DNA of 34,841 bases from Rhizobium sp. L43 (GTDB lineage: Bacteria > Pseudomonadota > Alphaproteobacteria > Rhizobiales > Rhizobiaceae). A program made the position numbers and the translations under genes. Below are positions 31,120-34,841 of the stretch, piece by piece. The notes below the pieces were generated by a model. The model was not told the origin of the DNA, made no database searches, and saw nothing but the letters and a program-made list of their open reading frames with translations. How positions within the stretch are numbered: position 1 is the first letter of the stretch; every line of letters starts with the position of its first letter. The stretch is taken from contig NZ_NWSQ01000027.1 in NCBI RefSeq assembly GCF_002531725.1, forward strand, positions 1 through 34,841. The letters are read 5' to 3'.

Positions 31120-32976
31120 ATGTCTGGTGTGAATGAGGATCAAATCAGGGATTATTTGATCGACAATTTGGATCTGGTGGAACCAAACCTGAAATTTCTA
31201 GGTAAGGAACACCACCTCAGGAACCCAAATGGCTCAGACGGATTCCTCGATATATTCGCGGTCGCACCGGGAGGTGAGTATGTAATCATTGAGATCAAAC
31301 GGACGCGAAGTGCATCGCGCGATGCAGTGCATGAACTGATCAAATATGCCGCACTTCTTCGACACAAGCTTCTAGTCAAGGAGCGGGAATACCGCTTTAT
31401 CCTTCTATCTGTGGACTGGGTGGATCTGCATGTCCCGTTTTCCGAGTGGATGCGGAACTGCCCCTATGACGTTTCGGCTGGACGAATTGTGCTGGGGCAA
31501 AATAAACTTCCGGCTCGCATCGAAAAGGTTGTTTCGAATCCGCGTGTTCTCAATCGTCGCATTGCTCGAAGGCACTACATGTGGCGGTTTGGGTCTCAAC
31601 CGGACATCGACCGAGCCATAAAGCTCATCGCAAAGCACATGAACACCAGCGGTGTCGAAGATTTCATTCTGATTTTTTCCAAAATACCCGCCGATGACAT
31701 GCACTACCTATACTTTGCTCAGCAACAAAACTCGAAGGAGTTCTATCTGAACGATCTCGAGAGACGACTTTCGCGAGCGGCGTTTCGAGAAGTCAAGGAT
31801 GACGTAGAGGGTCACGTCCTCCAAATCGATCAAGAGGCTGTCGCAGCTGATAGGATGTACGAACCTGGTTTCGAACTTGTCCATTCGAGATTGAGATCGA
31901 TCAGCTCTACGATCTCGTACCCGGAGCGGGCAGGCGAATGGTTCACGCCTGATCGTATTAGCGAGGCCGAGATCAGGCGTTACGGCAGGTTCATCGATGT
32001 ATCGATGACTGACGCGGAGCTGATCAAAGAACTCGTTGTAACGGATTCGTTCAATGATCTCGATATTGTTGCCACGACCGAATCGAATGCACAGATGGGA
32101 GAGCTGGCCGCATCTGTGAAGCGTGCGCTTCAATTTAACAACGAGTGGCATGCGACCCTGCGTGAGCTCTTCGAATACGCGAGTGCAGGTGGACCGGCGG
32201 TGATACGCCTTCAAATCTACAGCAATGACGATATTCTCCGCGTTCTGGCAGCGGAGTACTACGAGGCTAGCCTCTACACCCCTGCACTCCAATGTGAGAT
32301 CGAGTTTGTGACCCGCCGCGAGGTGTTCCAGGGCTTCCTGGAATGGGATGGAGCACCGGTAGACGTTCGATCCGTCATACGTCGTCACTTCGGAGATCAC
32401 GCGCGCGACTATGCTTCGGAGAAATTTTGGGGCTCGCACCGACCACGGAACATGGATGTCATGTCGGATCTTGGCCTGCGCTATTCGATCGGAAAGACCT
32501 CCGAAAGAAGTTTCCATCGCGTTCGCCTGCAAGGCAAAGAAATGGTCGTACAATCAGCAAAGGAAGGGCTTCCGGATTTTGTCACATATGCCCAGGAGGC
32601 CGTCGCCGAATTGGCGCAGTTTTTTGATGAGACCGACACCGGGTTTGAAAACGCCATCGCAGGTTACCACTATCAGAAAATAGTTCAGGCTGAGGCCTTT
32701 CTCAAACAGGTCATATCGGCCACTCGCGCGACAAAAACGGACAAGTTTTGGCTTGGTCAACTACCAGCCGGGTGTGACTACTGTGGTCGCCCATTTGCAC
32801 ACCTAAGGTATATGGCTGACGGATCATTCAAAAGAGAACCTTCTGGCAACTGGTGTGCGGCTTGTTTGGTGGACAAAACCCGCTCAAGCGGCGGGTTTAC
32901 CGGCGAGATTTACTTCGCAACGAGCAAGGGCTGGCAGTTGGTAGAGACTGACCAGTTTTCGGCCGTCATCGCGTAA
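31120..32976 (+). CDS. NucS/DUF91-like nuclease-domain protein with C-terminal zinc ribbon
   Basis: 618 residues from ATG 31120 (MSGVNEDQIRDYLIDN); GAGAG six bases upstream favours it over in-frame starts at 31084 and 31045. Residues about 1-100 resemble the endonuclease NucS C-terminal domain: IRDYLIDNLDLVEPNL, GFLDIFAVAPGGEYVIIEIKR (D near 44, E-I-K near 57-59), then AVHELIKYAALL. The middle about 400 residues are unrecognised. Near 552-582 a CDYC...WCAAC pair makes a four-cysteine zinc site. Stand-alone DUF91 nucleases fused to long unknown regions occur in mobile elements. The role here is not known. Confidence 0.7.
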   Translation: MSGVNEDQIRDYLIDNLDLVEPNLKFLGKEHHLRNPNGSDGFLDIFAVAPGGEYVIIEIKRTRSASRDAVHELIKYAALLRHKLLVKEREYRFILLSVDWVDLHVPFSEWMRNCPYDVSAGRIVLGQNKLPARIEKVVSNPRVLNRRIARRHYMWRFGSQPDIDRAIKLIAKHMNTSGVEDFILIFSKIPADDMHYLYFAQQQNSKEFYLNDLERRLSRAAFREVKDDVEGHVLQIDQEAVAADRMYEPGFELVHSRLRSISSTISYPERAGEWFTPDRISEAEIRRYGRFIDVSMTDAELIKELVVTDSFNDLDIVATTESNAQMGELAASVKRALQFNNEWHATLRELFEYASAGGPAVIRLQIYSNDDILRVLAAEYYEASLYTPALQCEIEFVTRREVFQGFLEWDGAPVDVRSVIRRHFGDHARDYASEKFWGSHRPRNMDVMSDLGLRYSIGKTSERSFHRVRLQGKEMVVQSAKEGLPDFVTYAQEAVAELAQFFDETDTGFENAIAGYHYQKIVQAEAFLKQVISATRATKTDKFWLGQLPAGCDYCGRPFAHLRYMADGSFKREPSGNWCAACLVDKTRSSGGFTGEIYFATSKGWQLVETDQFSAVIA

Positions 32977-33161
32977 CTCAGCCCCGGGTTGGAATCATAG
33001 ACTGTTGGTCTGGACGCGCAACGACTCAAGTCACGCATAGTCAAGACGAGGCGGCTAAACTCGGTCGACCAACGCTGCCTCTTCGCATAATCCGGCTTAG
33101 GCCTTGGAGGCAGCAGAATGAACTTCTTAAACCCGTCCAAGCCCGTCGGACGGATGTTTCG

Positions 33162-34355
33162 TCATCCCATTATGCGAGTCGCCCGCCCACTTCGCCGCGT
33201 CGCGTTGTTGTAGTAGCTGGACGCTTGCTGAAGCGACCGGTGCCTCGACTGCTCCATCGCCTCGGGTAACGGGATGCCGCGGTTGGCTGCTTCCGTCAGA
33301 TACCCCGACCGTAATCCATGCGCCGAAAACTCCCCCACCTCCAATCGGGCCATTTCGACGCGCAACTTGACGATATCATTGACCGCCTTCGGATCGAGCG
33401 CCCGGCGAGACACATTGCCCCAGCGATCGATCGCCCGGAACACACTGCCGCCGTCGATCTTGGCGGCGGCCAGCCAGGCATGCAGCGCCTCCACCGGCCG
33501 GCCGGTCAGATAGACGACCTCGTCCTGGCCGGCGCCGGAATTTTTGGTGCGGCCGAGGTGGATGGAGAGCGAGGGGAGGGGGCTTCCATCCTCGACAGTC
33601 ACCGGCGGCTCGATCGTTAGCTGTTCTTTCCGCAGGCCGGCCACCTCGCTGCGCCGGCGGCCGCCGGAGCCGAAGGCGACCATCAGTATGGCCCGGTCGC
33701 GCAGATCGCGCAGGCTGTCGCCGCTGCAGGTCGCCAGCAGTTTGGCCAAAACATCGCCGGTGACCGCCTTGGCGCTCTTGCGGCGGCGCGTCCGGGGGAC
33801 GGCGCGCACGGCGAGACGAATGGCGGATTTCAAAGTCGGGGAGGCGAAGGCGCCGTCGAGGCCGCGCCACTTGGTCAGCGTCGACCAGTTGGCGAGCCGT
33901 CGTCCGACGGTCGCCGGCGCATGCGGCCCGGCCGACCGGAGAAAGCCCCCGTCTCGCAAGGACTGGTCCACCTCGGGCGGCATGCCGTGCTGGGGATCGC
34001 TTTCGCGCCGCGTCGGATCCCAGAGATGATGGGCGACGAACTTCAGCAGCAGCGCTTCCGGTGCCGGCCAGGGCAGCGGACTTTCGGTCGCCGCTAAGCA
34101 CCAGGCCTCGAGGTAAGCGAAATCGGACGTCAGCGCCCGAAGCGTGTTGGCACCCATGCCTTCGTTGACCAGATGTTTGAGCGTCTCGACGTCCTGGTCG
34201 GACAGGATTTCGGCGAGTTTGTCGCGCCGGTCGATCGGCAGCACCGCGGCAATGGTGTCGAGGGTTTCGGCCCGCCGGGCGATCGCGTCTGGTGCCGTGT
34301 TCGCAGCAAGAATGTCCAAAATGCCTCCTGAGGCGCGAAAACCGGGTGTCAGCAC
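33162..34355 (-). CDS. tyrosine-type site-specific recombinase
   Basis: 397 residues from GTG 34355; no upstream in-frame start, and GGAGGG is about 11 bases before it. The N-terminal SAM-like core-binding part covers about 60-190 (VNEGMGANTLRALTSDFAYLEAW). The catalytic domain has R in FGSGGRRRSEV near 231, K in LGRTKNSG near 270, H-x-x-R in SAHGLRSGYLTEA near 345, H in SRHRS and the nucleophile candidate in ASSYYNN near 380. All catalytic residues appear present. A 33-base lox-like palindrome lies 55 bases upstream. Such plasmid-borne recombinases resolve multimers or catalyse cointegrate exchange; which applies here cannot be said. Confidence 0.88.
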   Translation of the reverse strand: MLTPGFRASGGILDILAANTAPDAIARRAETLDTIAAVLPIDRRDKLAEILSDQDVETLKHLVNEGMGANTLRALTSDFAYLEAWCLAATESPLPWPAPEALLLKFVAHHLWDPTRRESDPQHGMPPEVDQSLRDGGFLRSAGPHAPATVGRRLANWSTLTKWRGLDGAFASPTLKSAIRLAVRAVPRTRRRKSAKAVTGDVLAKLLATCSGDSLRDLRDRAILMVAFGSGGRRRSEVAGLRKEQLTIEPPVTVEDGSPLPSLSIHLGRTKNSGAGQDEVVYLTGRPVEALHAWLAAAKIDGGSVFRAIDRWGNVSRRALDPKAVNDIVKLRVEMARLEVGEFSAHGLRSGYLTEAANRGIPLPEAMEQSRHRSLQQASSYYNNATRRSGRATRIMG

Positions 34356-34410
34356 GGCCGCATTGGCCCTCCATTGATACCGTTTTCGCTGATTTGCGGC
34401 GTTATAGCAA

Positions 34411-34443
34411 TCACTTCCGATAAGCAGTACTTATCGGAAGTGA
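34411..34443. repeat. 33-base lox-like palindrome (recombinase target candidate)
   Basis: TCACTTCCGATAA (34411-34423), a 7-base centre GCAGTAC, then TTATCGGAAGTGA (34431-34443): perfect 13-base arms, extendable inward by one base. The 13-7-13 geometry is that of tyrosine recombinase crossover sites (loxP is 13-8-13). It sits just upstream of the recombinase gene. It could instead be an operator for that gene. No second copy was seen in the window. Confidence 0.6.
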
Positions 34444-34526
34444 GGCGTCGTCTCAACGATGTCGACCAGTGACGGATGCTAACTCCGCAATAGCGTCCGT
34501 TTAACAAATCATTTACCATGAATTCA

Positions 34527-34768
34527 ATGCGTTATGATTTGTCCAAAATCCTCATGACCAGCCTTCAGCGACCGGTTGCTGACGCGACCTGTTGGTGCGG
34601 CTCGACGAGCGCATCGCCCGTTCACCGGTCGGGCAAGGCTGGATCGAACGATCGCACTATACCGACGCCTGCGCCTCGCTGTGGATCGATGGTGAACTCG
34701 TCCACTTGGAAGACCTCGTCCTCCATGACGCCACCCGCGATATTCGCACACCCACCCATGAGCTGTGA
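34527..34768 (+). pseudogene. DUF1612 / RHE_PE00001-type protein, frameshifted and truncated
   Basis: ATG 34527 starts MRYDLSKILMTSLQRPVADAT, then the frame shifts near 34588. In the next frame LLVRLDERIARSPVGQGWIE (from 34589) leads on to ELVHLEDLVLHDATRDIRTPTHEL and a TGA at 34766-34768. This is the conserved N-terminal region of a family common on rhizobial plasmids, with DUF1612 and a helix-turn-helix, normally a few hundred residues long. Two or so bases are missing at the shift and most of the protein is gone. The rest of the window to 34841 shows no continuation. Confidence 0.75.
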
Positions 34769-34841
34769 GCGTCCGGTGAGCGGATTTTGGTTAGGTGTGG
34801 GATTGGCGCAAGTTACGACACAGATGATTCATTTGTGACGT

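Noticed and set aside
31708..32553. 281-codon minus-strand frame inside the NucS-like gene
   Set aside because: Antisense shadow; the plus-strand product has recognisable nuclease and zinc motifs.
1..34841. CRISPR arrays, tRNA or rRNA genes
   Set aside because: No regularly spaced direct repeats and no tRNA- or rRNA-like sequence were seen on either strand by eye.

Overview
The window is a stretch of a repABC-family conjugative plasmid from an alphaproteobacterium of the Rhizobiaceae (Rhizobium / Agrobacterium / Sinorhizobium type). The evidence is a repA-repB-repC operon with parS-like palindromes, a complete Ti-plasmid-type Dtr set (traG-traD-traC / traA-traF-traB-traH around a MobQ-like oriT), a complete 12-gene traI-trb mating-pair operon, and acyl-homoserine-lactone quorum control (traI, traR, traM and a second LuxR gene resembling bisR). 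Base composition and codon use are those of a GC-rich rhizobial replicon. No sequence search was run; identities come from reading motifs and gene order.

Layout. 1-968: a truncated WGR-domain gene and a membrane-anchored thermonuclease, both minus. 1223-3708: traG, traD, traC (minus). 3709-3948: intergenic oriT region with a lux-box-like site. 3949-9589: traA, traF, traB, traH (plus). 9606-10989: an apparent insertion between traH and traM holding a DUF5615 (PIN-like) gene broken by a 1-bp frameshift, a DUF433 antitoxin-like gene and an XRE regulator with a palindromic operator candidate. 11165-13013: traM (plus) converging on traR, then bisR-like (both minus). 13184-23334: trbI-H-G-F-L-K-J-E-D-C-B and traI, one minus-strand operon read from traI. 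23335-23709: control region shared by traI (minus) and repA (plus), with two more lux-box-like sites. 23710-27367: repABC with a parS-like site at the end of repB and an antisense ctRNA before repC. 27369-28372: an IS481-family element abutting the repC stop codon, followed by a second parS-like palindrome. 28728-32976: two divergent uncharacterised genes, each with a PD-(D/E)XK-type nuclease signature. 33162-34355: a tyrosine recombinase with a 33-bp lox-like palindrome 55 bp upstream. 34527-34768: a frameshifted and truncated DUF1612 (RHE_PE00001-type) relic.

How it works together. In plasmids of this family TraI makes the signal, TraR bound to signal activates tra, trb and often rep transcription, and TraM holds TraR inactive. 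In Rhizobium leguminosarum pRL1JI, BisR senses a different AHL and switches on traR. Here a 12-base motif, TTGTAGGATTCA, resembling the left half of the Vibrio fischeri lux box, occurs only in the two control regions where Ti plasmids carry tra boxes. The classical tra box sequence is not seen there. Accessory material (toxin-antitoxin-like module, IS, nuclease genes, recombinase, gene relics) sits at the seams between the conserved blocks.
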